Part shown: positions 42,959 through 51,578 of the stretch, one piece after another
How the letters are laid out: each line of letters starts with the position of its first letter
How positions within the stretch are numbered: the stretch's first letter is position 1
Source: Desulfosalsimonas propionicica
GTDB taxonomy: Bacteria > Desulfobacterota > Desulfobacteria > Desulfobacterales > Desulfosalsimonadaceae
DNA length: 64,000 nucleotides
Direction: 5' to 3'
NCBI RefSeq assembly: GCF_013761005.1
Contig: NZ_JACDUS010000005.1
Span: 155,377-219,376, forward strand
Position numbers and translations under genes: made by a program
Notes under the pieces: model-generated
Told to the model about the DNA's origin: nothing
What the model saw: the letters and a program-made list of their open reading frames with translations, nothing else
Databases searched by the model: none

Positions 42959-43196
42959 CCACCTTATACCTAAATTGATCGATTTTCAAGTTTGGGCCGC
43001 GGCGTTTTGCGGAAAATGCAGCTCATTGTTTTCTGCAGGGAAAATTTTGCATGGGCGGCGGTTCTGATATGGGCACTGTCTTTAAGGCGGCCCTTTTTGG
43101 ACAAAATCTCTTCAAAGGATTATGGTTTTGTGCGCACAATTGAATGATTGTGATTTTTCAAAGCTTAGACCACCATGAAAAAGGGGTTGGATATAC

Positions 43197-43520
43197 ATGG
43201 AAAATGAGATACCGGCATTTGTCCGGCAATATGTACAGGACGCAGTCGAAGTTTTCAACAGCGAGGAAATCGGAGAATCGGGCAAGGCCTATCATGTACG
43301 TTTTGAGGGCGGCTATGTCTATGTGGACCGCGATGACGGCATGGGGCCCTGGCCGGTTCTCCGCCTGGGCTATACCGGGGATATGGCCGATTGGGAACTG
43401 GCCATATACAAATACAGCGCAGAAGACTATGACCCCGAGGAAAGTTTTTTCCCCGGTGCGGACCTGGCTGACGGCACCATTGAAGGCGCCCTTCGCGCAG
43501 GGATGAAGGCATATGCATAA
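43197..43520 (+). CDS. hypothetical acidic protein
   Basis: 107 residues, strongly acidic, no signal peptide or membrane helix. 'EGGYVYVDRDDGMGPWPVLRLGY' and 'WELAIYKYSAEDYDP' suggest a small beta-rich domain. AAAAGGGG lies about 10 nt upstream of the ATG. Stand-alone gene between divergent ammonia-lyase and convergent ccdA. I recognise no family. Confidence 0.65.
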   Translation: MENEIPAFVRQYVQDAVEVFNSEEIGESGKAYHVRFEGGYVYVDRDDGMGPWPVLRLGYTGDMADWELAIYKYSAEDYDPEESFFPGADLADGTIEGALRAGMKAYA

Positions 43521-43562
43521 CGGGCCGCTATTTGGCACTTTCTGCACATGGGTCAGTTGCCG

Positions 43563-44273
43563 TCATATGACTCCGGTAAACGGGCCGGCCATAAAATAGA
43601 CGCCCAGCAGGCCAATGACTGCACCGGCGCCCTTGCGGAACCATGTTCCGGCTCCCTGCCAGGCGGCACTTTCAGTGAGCCTGCGCACCGCAGCTGCCGA
43701 ACTTCCGGCAAAAACAATGGGCAGGCAATGGCCCAGGGCAAACAGCAGCATCATCACGGATCCGGCAAAAATCTCCTGCTGTACGGTAACAATGGCCAGG
43801 ATCGGGGCAATAAAGCCGAACGTGCATGATCCGGACAAAATCCCGTAGGCCAGGCCCAGACCGAAGGCCCCGTGGATGCCCCGGAGGTTGAGCCGGTAGA
43901 GCAGCCCGCCGGACATGGTGCATGCCTGCACCCCCATCATGCCCAGGGCCACCCAGATCAGAACCCCACCCACGGCCACCTGGAGCCATATGCCCACATC
44001 GCCGAGCATGCGTCCCAGCATGGCGCAGATAATACCAACTGCGGCAATGGTGATAAACAATCCCAAAGAAAATGCCCCGGCATACCATCCTGCCCGTTTC
44101 GGGTTCACAGCCGACTGCTGGCCGCCTACATAGGCCACGATCAGGGGGATGGAGGCCAGGTGACAGGGAGAAAACAGCACGCTGATCATGCCCCAGGCAA
44201 AGGCGCCCACTCCGGCAACAGCCAGGCCGCCGCTCATCATCTGGTTTACGGTGATCAGAAATTGGTCGAACAT
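43563..44273 (-). CDS. ccdA: CcdA/DsbD-type membrane thiol transporter
   Basis: 236 residues, six hydrophobic helices. 'LFSPCHLASIPLIVAY' near residue 35 holds the conserved Cys-proline region of CcdA and a second conserved segment 'GSCTFGFIAPILA' supplies the partner Cys near residue 145. CcdA moves reducing equivalents from cytosolic thioredoxin across the membrane for cytochrome c maturation or disulfide repair. A small secreted Cys-rich protein is encoded about 125 nt upstream on the same strand and could be a client. It is the last gene of a minus-strand run from 49.2 kb. Confidence 0.88.
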   Translation of the reverse strand: MFDQFLITVNQMMSGGLAVAGVGAFAWGMISVLFSPCHLASIPLIVAYVGGQQSAVNPKRAGWYAGAFSLGLFITIAAVGIICAMLGRMLGDVGIWLQVAVGGVLIWVALGMMGVQACTMSGGLLYRLNLRGIHGAFGLGLAYGILSGSCTFGFIAPILAIVTVQQEIFAGSVMMLLFALGHCLPIVFAGSSAAAVRRLTESAAWQGAGTWFRKGAGAVIGLLGVYFMAGPFTGVI

Positions 44274-44397
44274 ATCGTTATCCGCTCCTTTTGCGGCAAA
44301 TGGTCAAAAGTTTTGATACAGGAAAAGCAAAAATCAGGAACAGGGCCGGTCAAAGGCCCGCCCGTGCTTTGTTTTTTGATTCGGAAAAAGGGAGCTA

Positions 44398-44790
44398 TTA
44401 ACAGATATAGACGCAATAAAGGCAAAACAAAGGCGGATGGCGAGATATCAGGGATGGGTTGGGTGCAGGGCTGCAGGTTTGAAAAGCGCCCGGCTTTACG
44501 GCACTCTGTGCTTTTGCCGATATGGCCGGCGATAAGGTCGGATAGCGGTTTTCGTTATCCGGGCGGCGGGAAGTTATTTCCGGCAAAAGAAACAAATGGT
44601 GTTCTTTTGACCGGCAGGATGTCAAATGGCATTTCCCGGAAGCCGGCATGACGATGCCTTTTTTCCCGGAAGTCTTTTTTTCGCATCCGGTTTTTACGGC
44701 CTTGTCCGGCAGCACGGCGCATGCCCCGGCCGGGATCATGCTGATCACCAGAGCAATGGAAATGATAAAGATGGATATCCTGTGTTTCAT
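44398..44790 (-). CDS. small secreted cysteine-containing protein
   Basis: About 130 residues from ATG 44790 (frame open to 44832). A signal peptide ('ISIFIISIALVISMIPAGACA') is followed by a Lys-rich region, 'GKCHLTSC', a His pair and a C-terminal 'FCLYCVYIC'. The spaced cysteines suggest metal or disulfide chemistry in the periplasm, in keeping with the neighbouring ccdA. No family is recognised. A similar style of protein is encoded upstream of the RND operon at 49.7 kb. Confidence 0.5.
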   Translation of the reverse strand: MKHRISIFIISIALVISMIPAGACAVLPDKAVKTGCEKKTSGKKGIVMPASGKCHLTSCRSKEHHLFLLPEITSRRPDNENRYPTLSPAISAKAQSAVKPGAFQTCSPAPNPSLISRHPPLFCLYCVYIC

Positions 44791-44867
44791 ATGAATTGCG
44801 TATTTTGATCCGGTTGAAATAGAATCATTCATTTATGAAAGAATCATGTAAAAAATGCAAGCCGTTT

Positions 44868-46562
44868 TTATGCATTCAATCCCAAAGTGCCGCCCGGGTT
44901 CATGATGTGACAGGGATCAAAATGGTTTTTGATGGCCCGCAAAACAGCCATTTGCTCTGAGCCCAGGTGGCGCTCCATCCAGGGACCCATCATTTTACCC
45001 ACCCCGTGATGGTGGCTCAGAGATCCGCCGTGCTGCTCGATCCGGTCGATGATTGCCCGCTGAAAGGCCAGGAAATCTTCTGTGGGCATGGCCCGGCAAA
45101 TAAAGATAAAGTACAGGTTGGTGCCCTGGGGATAAAAATGGGAGGCATGGGTCATGCAGATGGTCCGGGGATGACCCTTGATATAAGAGCGCACGCCCTG
45201 GTACAGATGGTGCAGTTTGTCCCAGGTAACCGAGGTCTCCAGGGTGTCGATAATGATGCCGTAATCGTTGAGGTCCTCGCGCATGTAGGGATCGCCGAAG
45301 CGGCCGTGCATCCACTTGTTCATGGGGTAAGCGGTGAGGTACAGGCCGCCGTGGGAGCGGCAGATTTTTTTGATGTTTTTTTTCACCTGGGCTGCGAAAT
45401 GCCTCTGGCCGTCGGCCTGGCCGATGAGCAGGCACCGGCGGCCCGGGCGTTGGCGGCGCAAGGTCATCAGCCGGTCCAGGTGTGATCCGGCAATACCGAA
45501 CATTTTCATGGCCATGTCGGTTTCTTCCGGGTCGGAAATGCGCAGAATCGAAGGCATGCCAAACTCCCCTTGGCAGATTTCCCGAACCGATGCCACGGCT
45601 GTTTCCCAGTTCGGCAGCATATAGGCAAAGGGCTGCCCGTTTTGCGGAAAATGGCGAAAGACTTTCATGGTCACCCCCACCAGCACACCAAAACAGCCTT
45701 CGCTGCCCTTCATGATATCGTTGACCTTGGGGCCGGTGGCGGTGGCCGGAAAGGGACGGGTGGAAAAGGTCCCGGCCGGGGTGACGTACTCCTGGCTGAT
45801 GACCAGGTCATAGGCGTCGCCGTAGTAAGAAGATGCCTGCCCGGCACCCAGGGTGACCACCCAGCCGCCCACAGAGGAGTGTTCAAAGGATTGGGGAAAA
45901 TGGCCGCCGGTGTAGCGATGGGCCGCGCCAAAGCGCTTCGGGGCGTTGTTTAAGGCCGCTTCATAGTCCGGCCCCATCAGGCCCGGCTCCACGGTGATGG
46001 TCTGGTTGGTTTCGTTAAACTCCAGCACCCGGTTCATGTGGGTTCCCAGGGCCAGGCAGACACCGCCGCGCACGCATTCCAGTCCCAGGGTCACGGAGCT
46101 GCCGCCCCCGTATATATAAATGGGAATCTTTTTTTCGTGGCACAGGGCCACGATGCCCTGTACATCGTTTTTATTTCGGGGGTGGACCACCACGTCGGCC
46201 AGGTTTTCGAGTTTGCCTTCCCGCAGTTTGAGAAGGTCTTCCATGGCCTTGCCCGAGGAGAATTTCAGGCGGTCAAAGGTTTTGGTGGAGATATTTTCCG
46301 AACCCACGATCTGCTCCAGGGCGGACAGCTCCTCGCCTGACAGCCCCGGGGCAATGTCTTGCGCAACCGGTTTTTCCCCGGTTTGGGCCGGCTGCTGAAA
46401 ATCAGCATCGGTCAGTTCCAGGGCTTCCCTGACGGCCCGGTAAAAGCCCGGGCCGGGGTGCTTGGTCTGATCCGGCGCCCCCCATTTGAAAACAGACCGG
46501 AACGTGCCTTTTTCCGGCGGGGTGTCGATCCAGTTGGGTGTAAATGATTGGCTTTTGCGCAT
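44868..46562 (-). CDS. FAD-linked oxidase, alkyl-DHAP synthase-like
   Basis: 564 residues from ATG 46562 (GGGGAGA 5 nt upstream). FAD-binding PCMH domain: 'VVHPRNKNDVQGIVALC', 'IYIYGGGSSVTLG', 'SSVGGWVVTLGAGQ'. The C-terminal 'SHHHGVGKMMGPWMERHLG' is the conserved His-rich block of alkyldihydroxyacetonephosphate synthases. AGPS swaps the acyl group of acyl-DHAP for a fatty alcohol to make ether lipid; many bacterial homologs are simply D-lactate- or glycolate-type oxidases. GlpD is encoded just upstream, so a glycerol-phosphate-linked role fits. Cytosolic or membrane-associated. Confidence 0.85.
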   Translation of the reverse strand: MRKSQSFTPNWIDTPPEKGTFRSVFKWGAPDQTKHPGPGFYRAVREALELTDADFQQPAQTGEKPVAQDIAPGLSGEELSALEQIVGSENISTKTFDRLKFSSGKAMEDLLKLREGKLENLADVVVHPRNKNDVQGIVALCHEKKIPIYIYGGGSSVTLGLECVRGGVCLALGTHMNRVLEFNETNQTITVEPGLMGPDYEAALNNAPKRFGAAHRYTGGHFPQSFEHSSVGGWVVTLGAGQASSYYGDAYDLVISQEYVTPAGTFSTRPFPATATGPKVNDIMKGSEGCFGVLVGVTMKVFRHFPQNGQPFAYMLPNWETAVASVREICQGEFGMPSILRISDPEETDMAMKMFGIAGSHLDRLMTLRRQRPGRRCLLIGQADGQRHFAAQVKKNIKKICRSHGGLYLTAYPMNKWMHGRFGDPYMREDLNDYGIIIDTLETSVTWDKLHHLYQGVRSYIKGHPRTICMTHASHFYPQGTNLYFIFICRAMPTEDFLAFQRAIIDRIEQHGGSLSHHHGVGKMMGPWMERHLGSEQMAVLRAIKNHFDPCHIMNPGGTLGLNA

Positions 46563-46653
46563 AATATCTCCCCAGGTAAAACTTTCGTGCAATGACGGCG
46601 GCATTTATTCCGGAGATCCGCACCGGCAAACCGAATTTTTTCCGGTGTATTGG

Positions 46654-48210
46654 TTATCTTTCCGGCGGTCCATAGTATCGTCGCCAGGTTTCCAGGTAAT
46701 CGGTTTTCTCTTTTTCCCAGCGGTGCTTGTCCCATCCCAGGGCCGGCCGGCACAGATCGCCGATGGCATCCAGGTGCCGGCGGCCGCCTTCCGGGGCCAG
46801 CAGTCCCAGCCGCACCCGGCGCAGCAGCAGGTCGGTTAAGTGGTGTACCTGCTCATGGGCTGCGGCAAAGGATATTTCTGCCCACAAAATATTGGTCTTT
46901 GGAATGACTGCAGGGGTGTGTTGACGGCAGAAATCCAAGATGATATCTGCCTGACGGCCGTAGCGGCCATAAAGCCGCTGCCGGGTGGCCGGCGTCAGTA
47001 AATTTTTCAGGCCCGGGCGTTGGGCCGGAGGGGTAAAAACCGGATCCCGGTCCGGGGGCAGGGCGCATTGGGGCAGATTGTCCGCTGCCGCTTTGAGCGC
47101 GTCCCGGGCCAGCAGGCGAAATGTGGTGAGCTTGCCGCCGGTAACAGTGACCAGGCCCTGGTTTTCCCAGACCACGTGCTCACGGGATTCATGGGACGGA
47201 TCGGCTTTGCCGCGGCTGAGCACCGGCCGCACCCCGGCAATGGAAGCAAAAGCATCAGCCTTGGCAAGGGGCAGTTCCGGCATGATAAAATCCATGCCCT
47301 CCATGAGGTAATCGGCCTCGGCAGCGGTGATGGCCGGATCAGTATCCAGGCCGCCGGCATGATCCACGTCTGTGGTGCCGAGGATGGCCACCCCTTCCCA
47401 GGGAAACATGAAGACCGGCCGCTTGTCAGCCGGATGCATGAAACTGACCACATGGTCTGCGGGAAAAGCCGTGCGGGGAAAAATCAGGTGGCTGCCGCGC
47501 AGGGGCCGCAGGTGCAGTCCATGCCGGGGAGATGGGTGCAGGGTTTCGGCCCATGCGCCGGTGGCGTTGATAACGGCTTTGGTGTGCAGTTCGGCGCTCC
47601 GGCCGGTTTCCGCGTCCCGAACGGCCACGGCTGCAACCCGGCCCTTTTGATCCCGGATGATTTTTTCAGCCGCAGTGTAGTTTTTGGCAGTGCCTCCTGC
47701 GGCCGCGGCTTCATTGATCAGCCGCAGCACCAGCCGGGCATCGTCTGTCTGGGCGTCCCTGAAATAAAACCCGCCGCTGAGATTTTTTTGGCGAAGACCG
47801 GGAATGCGGGCGCTGATCTCGGCTGCATCATAGGCCTGGTGCTGTTTTTCTGTGGCCATCAGGCTGTATACGGTCAGACCTAATGCCATGATCGTTTTGG
47901 ACGGGCCGAAGTCTGTGAATACCGGCAGAAGAAATCCCAGGGGATCGACCAGGCCCGGGGCTTCGGCCAGCAGCCGCTGGCGTTCTTTGACTGAGGCGCG
48001 GGTCAGCAGGGGTTTGCCTTCTTTCAGGTAGCGCAGGCCGCCGTGGACCATCTTGGACGACCGGCTGGAGGTTCCCCAGGCAAAGTCGTGTTTTTCCAGC
48101 AGCAGCACCTGAAGGCCCATGCGGACGGCTTCACTGAAAATGCCGGCGCCGGTGACCCCGCCGCCGATGACGATCAGATCCCAGTTGCTGTCTGCTTCCA
48201 GTGGCTTCAT
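46654..48210 (-). CDS. glpD: FAD-dependent glycerol-3-phosphate dehydrogenase
   Basis: 518 residues from ATG 48210 (frame open to 48354). N-terminal FAD motif 'DLIVIGGGVTGAGIFSEA', 'LLEKHDFAWGTSSRSSKMVHGGLRYL' (in family order, two blocks), 'VINATGAWAE', 'GTTDVDHAGG' and 'VTGGKLTTFRLLA'. It oxidises sn-glycerol-3-phosphate to DHAP and feeds quinone. The C-terminal domain is shorter than in E. coli GlpD. The product DHAP would be the backbone for the adjacent AGPS-like enzyme. It ends 91 nt before that gene. Confidence 0.92.
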   Translation of the reverse strand: MKPLEADSNWDLIVIGGGVTGAGIFSEAVRMGLQVLLLEKHDFAWGTSSRSSKMVHGGLRYLKEGKPLLTRASVKERQRLLAEAPGLVDPLGFLLPVFTDFGPSKTIMALGLTVYSLMATEKQHQAYDAAEISARIPGLRQKNLSGGFYFRDAQTDDARLVLRLINEAAAAGGTAKNYTAAEKIIRDQKGRVAAVAVRDAETGRSAELHTKAVINATGAWAETLHPSPRHGLHLRPLRGSHLIFPRTAFPADHVVSFMHPADKRPVFMFPWEGVAILGTTDVDHAGGLDTDPAITAAEADYLMEGMDFIMPELPLAKADAFASIAGVRPVLSRGKADPSHESREHVVWENQGLVTVTGGKLTTFRLLARDALKAAADNLPQCALPPDRDPVFTPPAQRPGLKNLLTPATRQRLYGRYGRQADIILDFCRQHTPAVIPKTNILWAEISFAAAHEQVHHLTDLLLRRVRLGLLAPEGGRRHLDAIGDLCRPALGWDKHRWEKEKTDYLETWRRYYGPPER

Positions 48211-48254
48211 GATGCAAATCCGTGATCCACCATCTTTATCGGAAAAGGGGCTTT

Positions 48255-49217
48255 TTAATAGCCGAAAAAATTGGCGACATATTTCAGGGCAGTAAATACG
48301 AGAATAACCGCCAGCATCCACTTGATCTTTGCAGCCGGCACGAATTTCTGGCATCTGGCGCCCAGGTACATGCCGGCCATACCCCCGGCACCGAACAAAA
48401 GGCCCAGCATCCAGTCAGGCGCCACGGACATGGCCGGGTAAAACGGGGCGATGGCCTGGTAGAAGACAACGCCGGCAACAGAGGTCACAAAGGTGCCCAT
48501 CAGTGCAGCGCCCGCCACGGTGTAGACCGGCAGGCCGAAAAAAGTTACAAAAAACGGGGCGATAATGGATCCCCCGCCGATGCCGTAAATGCCTCCCACG
48601 ACGCCTACAATCAAACTCAGGCTAAAAATGCCCCAGAACGAGACATCAAATGATTGGTCATAAAAGGTATAGCCCAGGCGCTTGAGGTTGAAATGGGTCA
48701 CCTGGATTGGTTTTATGTCGCTTTTGTCGGCTGCTTGCACTCTGCCGGCCTTTGATCTGTGGCGCCTTACCATCTCCTGGAAGCGTTTTTCACTGTCGGC
48801 CTGGGCTCCCCGGCCGGCATTCCTGCCCAGAAGCTCCCGAACCATTTTTGCCCCGATATACAGAAGCACGAGTGCGGCAAAGAGCTTGAAATGGCGTGAG
48901 TCCGGCAGCCAGGCCACGCGCACGATTGCACCGATAAAAACGCCGGGAAGGGTGCCTGCAATTACAATTGCGGTGAGGGGCCATACCATGCGGCCTTCCC
49001 GGAAATAACGGTACACTCCGCTGGGAATGGCCACGACGTTGAAAAGTTGGTTTGTCGCGCTAACCGATGGGGTGGTGTAGCCAAGAAACGTCATTTGGAA
49101 GGGCAGCAGCAGAAAGGCGCCCGAGACTCCCCCCATGGATGTAAAAAAAGAGATCACAAACGCTACAATGGGGGGGATCCATGGGGAAACCTCGATCCCG
49201 GCGGTCTGGAAAAACAC
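48255..49217 (-). CDS. TauE/SafE-family (TSUP) anion exporter
   Basis: 320 residues from GTG 49217 with AAGGAGGT upstream. Two halves, each with the TSUP glycine-rich repeat: 'FTSMGGVSGAFLLLP' near residue 28 and 'GVVGGIYGIGGGSIIAPFFV' near 205, about eight or nine helices in total and a charged cytosolic loop of about 60 residues between the halves. The family exports sulfite, sulfoacetate or related anions. In a sulfur-metabolising bacterium sulfite export is plausible, but the anion cannot be read. It precedes glpD by 45 nt. Confidence 0.9.
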   Translation of the reverse strand: MFFQTAGIEVSPWIPPIVAFVISFFTSMGGVSGAFLLLPFQMTFLGYTTPSVSATNQLFNVVAIPSGVYRYFREGRMVWPLTAIVIAGTLPGVFIGAIVRVAWLPDSRHFKLFAALVLLYIGAKMVRELLGRNAGRGAQADSEKRFQEMVRRHRSKAGRVQAADKSDIKPIQVTHFNLKRLGYTFYDQSFDVSFWGIFSLSLIVGVVGGIYGIGGGSIIAPFFVTFFGLPVYTVAGAALMGTFVTSVAGVVFYQAIAPFYPAMSVAPDWMLGLLFGAGGMAGMYLGARCQKFVPAAKIKWMLAVILVFTALKYVANFFGY

Positions 49218-49714
49218 GGGATACCTCCTTAAAAACCTTGGCTGGTTATTGACACCAAAAATAAGATTTTCATGTCAATAACGCATATAATTTAAGCCAT
49301 TGCAAGAAATACCTTTTTCGGCAAAATCAAATGATTGAAAAGGCAGGTATCCAGGCCCGGGTGAAGCTGTTTAACCTGGATTGGCATCGGATTGCCACGG
49401 TTATCACAAGCGGCAGCCTGGCCATCGGCACAATCCCTTCGGCGGCTTTTTCCAGTCAGGTTCGAGAAATGGCCACGCCTATACTTATCCATTAAATCAT
49501 TGCCCTGATTCAAAACAATGCTCGCCAGTGCCTGGGAGAAAAACACCGCCGGCTTTACGACTGCCGGTCTTCGTCCAGCCCGTGAAACGCGGCAATGGCA
49601 AACCCGTTTTCTTCAAAATGCTTATCATTGGCTTGAATAAAAAGTTGACATGATGGCTTGCAGAAGCTACAGGCGGGCCTCAGGCAATAAAGTCGTATTT
49701 TCCGGAGGAGTCGA
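49218..49714. other. about 500-nt gap with no convincing gene
   Basis: Only short frames without ribosome sites. A plus-strand stretch at about 49330-49495 reads as an open fragment, but I cannot assign it. It probably contains the divergent promoters for the exporter and the metal-efflux genes. Confidence 0.4.
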
Positions 49715-50155
49715 ATGAATAACCCTGCAAAATTATATCGTCAGGCAGCTGCACTTCTGATTTGTTTTTGCCTGCTTGCCATGGGCAATGCGGAGGTTTA
49801 CGCCATCTGCTTCAGTCAATCCCACCCCGGCAGTTTTTCGATTCATCAACCCTGCGGTTCCAAAGACCATCATGTGACACACAAAATGCCGTCTGCACAG
49901 CGGCAGGGTTTCAGTCAGAAATGCTATGCCGATCAATACGGCCACGAAAATCACTGTCTGGATGTTTTATTGTCTGCTCCTGCCCAAAACATTCAAATTT
50001 CCCCGGCTGCACAACTCCCGGCCGTCATGGATTCGGGCGCATTTCTCAATACAGATGTCATGGCGTTCTTTTACACCCGGCGCCTTCCTGCTGTTTCGTT
50101 GTTTCCCGCACCCTCGCCGCCAGTTATTCTCCAGACCCAATCCTTTCTGATTTAA
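49715..50155 (+). CDS. small secreted Cys/His-rich protein preceding the RND operon
   Basis: 146 residues; GGAGG about 7 nt upstream. A signal peptide (about 1-31, 'LLICFCLLAMGNAEVYA') is followed by four or more cysteines with histidines ('PCGSKDHHVTHKM', 'KCYADQYGHENHCLD'). The spacing suggests periplasmic metal binding ahead of a metal-efflux pump. The C-terminus is hydrophobic and proline-rich. No family name; similar small proteins often lead CusCBA/CzcCBA operons. Confidence 0.6.
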   Translation: MNNPAKLYRQAAALLICFCLLAMGNAEVYAICFSQSHPGSFSIHQPCGSKDHHVTHKMPSAQRQGFSQKCYADQYGHENHCLDVLLSAPAQNIQISPAAQLPAVMDSGAFLNTDVMAFFYTRRLPAVSLFPAPSPPVILQTQSFLI

Positions 50156-50262
50156 GCCGCTTTTCGTTTTTTTCTTTTCTTCTTTGACAGCGTTTTATCT
50201 GAATTTGCGCAGCGGCCATGCGCATCCGTATGGCGTGCTGCAACCCCAAAAAAGGAGTATTC

Positions 50263-51522
50263 ATGCGTTGTTGTCTGATTGCGTGTGTTGTATCCGTGGC
50301 TTTTGCCGTCTGTTTTGGATTGCCGGATTCGGCGTTTGCCGGATCCTCTTCCGGTGTCCTTTCCCTGGAGCAGGCGATACAAAAAGCCATGTCGGTCAAT
50401 CCCGACATTATTGCCTTTAAAAAGGAAATTGAGCGGGCCAAAGCCCGTCAAAAACAAGCCGGACTTTACCCGAATCCGAACCTGGCTTTTGAGCTGGACG
50501 GCTTTGGGGGAAGCGGCCCGTTTTCCGGTACGGAAAATGCCCAACGAACGGTTTCCCTGGAGCAGGACATTCTGCTGGGCGGGAAAATCAAAAAACGCCG
50601 CCAAATGGCTGCCGAACAAATTGAAACCATTCGGTGGAAGATGAAAAGCCTGGAGCAGGATGTCCGGCAAGGGGTGACAAAGGCCTTTGTCGAAGTGGCC
50701 GGCGCCCAGCGGGCGCTGGATCTGCAGCAGGATCTGGTCGATTTGTCCGGGCGGGTGTATGACACGGTTCTGCAAAAGGCGGATGCGGGCAAGGTGTCGC
50801 CCGTAGAGGCGCTCAAAGCTGAAATCGAATTGAAAAACAACCGCCAGGCCCTGCAGCTCCTGAAGCGGCGATTGGAGCGGGCGAGAAAAAACCTGGGGTT
50901 TTTCTGGGGCACTGCCGAACCGGATTTCAGGAAAGTTAGAAGCCGCCTTGACCGCAGGCCCGATCTGCCGGCGCTTGCGGTACTGGAAGCCGGTTTTGAA
51001 AAAAATCCCGATATTGTGCGTTTTGCGGCGGAACAAAAACTTCAAAAAGCCAGATACAATTTTGAACGGGCCCGGCGCATTCCGGATTTGTCTGTATCCG
51101 GCGGCTACCGCCAAATACCCGAGACCGACGACACGGCTTTTATCGCTGAGATTACCATCCCCTTGAATATCTTTGACCGCAACCAGGGCAATATCGAAGG
51201 GGCCCGTCAGGCAATGGCCCAGGTTTCCGACCGTCGCGCTGCTACGCTCAACCGTCTGCGCCAACAGCTCAATGCCGCATTCCAGGATGCGCTGGCCGCC
51301 GAAGATGAGATTTTGTCCCTTGAAAAAGACATCATTCCCGCCACCCGCAAGGTATTTTCCGCAAAAAAGCAAGGCTATCAAAACGGCAAATTTCCATTTC
51401 TGGAACTGCTCGACGCCCAGCGGGTGCTTTTTGAAAGTCAGCAGCGATACAACGACGCCCTGGTCGCTTATCACCTGGCCATGGCAGAGATTGAACGGCT
51501 GACCGGAAATTCGATTGAGTAA
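50263..51522 (+). CDS. outer-membrane efflux protein (CzcC/TolC type)
   Basis: 419 residues from ATG 50263 (AAAAAAGGAG 7 nt upstream; the longer frame is ignored). Signal peptide 1-26 ending 'SAFAGSSSG'. Two OEP repeats: 'LSLEQAIQKAMSVNPDI' near the start with 'KQAGLYPNPNLAFELDG', and a second half with 'YPNG/QNGKFPFLELLDAQRVLFESQQRY'. It forms the trimeric outer-membrane duct of the tripartite metal pump encoded next. It is followed by 56 nt before the adaptor gene. Confidence 0.92.
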   Translation: MRCCLIACVVSVAFAVCFGLPDSAFAGSSSGVLSLEQAIQKAMSVNPDIIAFKKEIERAKARQKQAGLYPNPNLAFELDGFGGSGPFSGTENAQRTVSLEQDILLGGKIKKRRQMAAEQIETIRWKMKSLEQDVRQGVTKAFVEVAGAQRALDLQQDLVDLSGRVYDTVLQKADAGKVSPVEALKAEIELKNNRQALQLLKRRLERARKNLGFFWGTAEPDFRKVRSRLDRRPDLPALAVLEAGFEKNPDIVRFAAEQKLQKARYNFERARRIPDLSVSGGYRQIPETDDTAFIAEITIPLNIFDRNQGNIEGARQAMAQVSDRRAATLNRLRQQLNAAFQDALAAEDEILSLEKDIIPATRKVFSAKKQGYQNGKFPFLELLDAQRVLFESQQRYNDALVAYHLAMAEIERLTGNSIE

Positions 51523-51578
51523 CCGGCATCCGGCAAACAGGCATTAATGAATCGGGTTTGGAAACAAGGAGATAAAAA

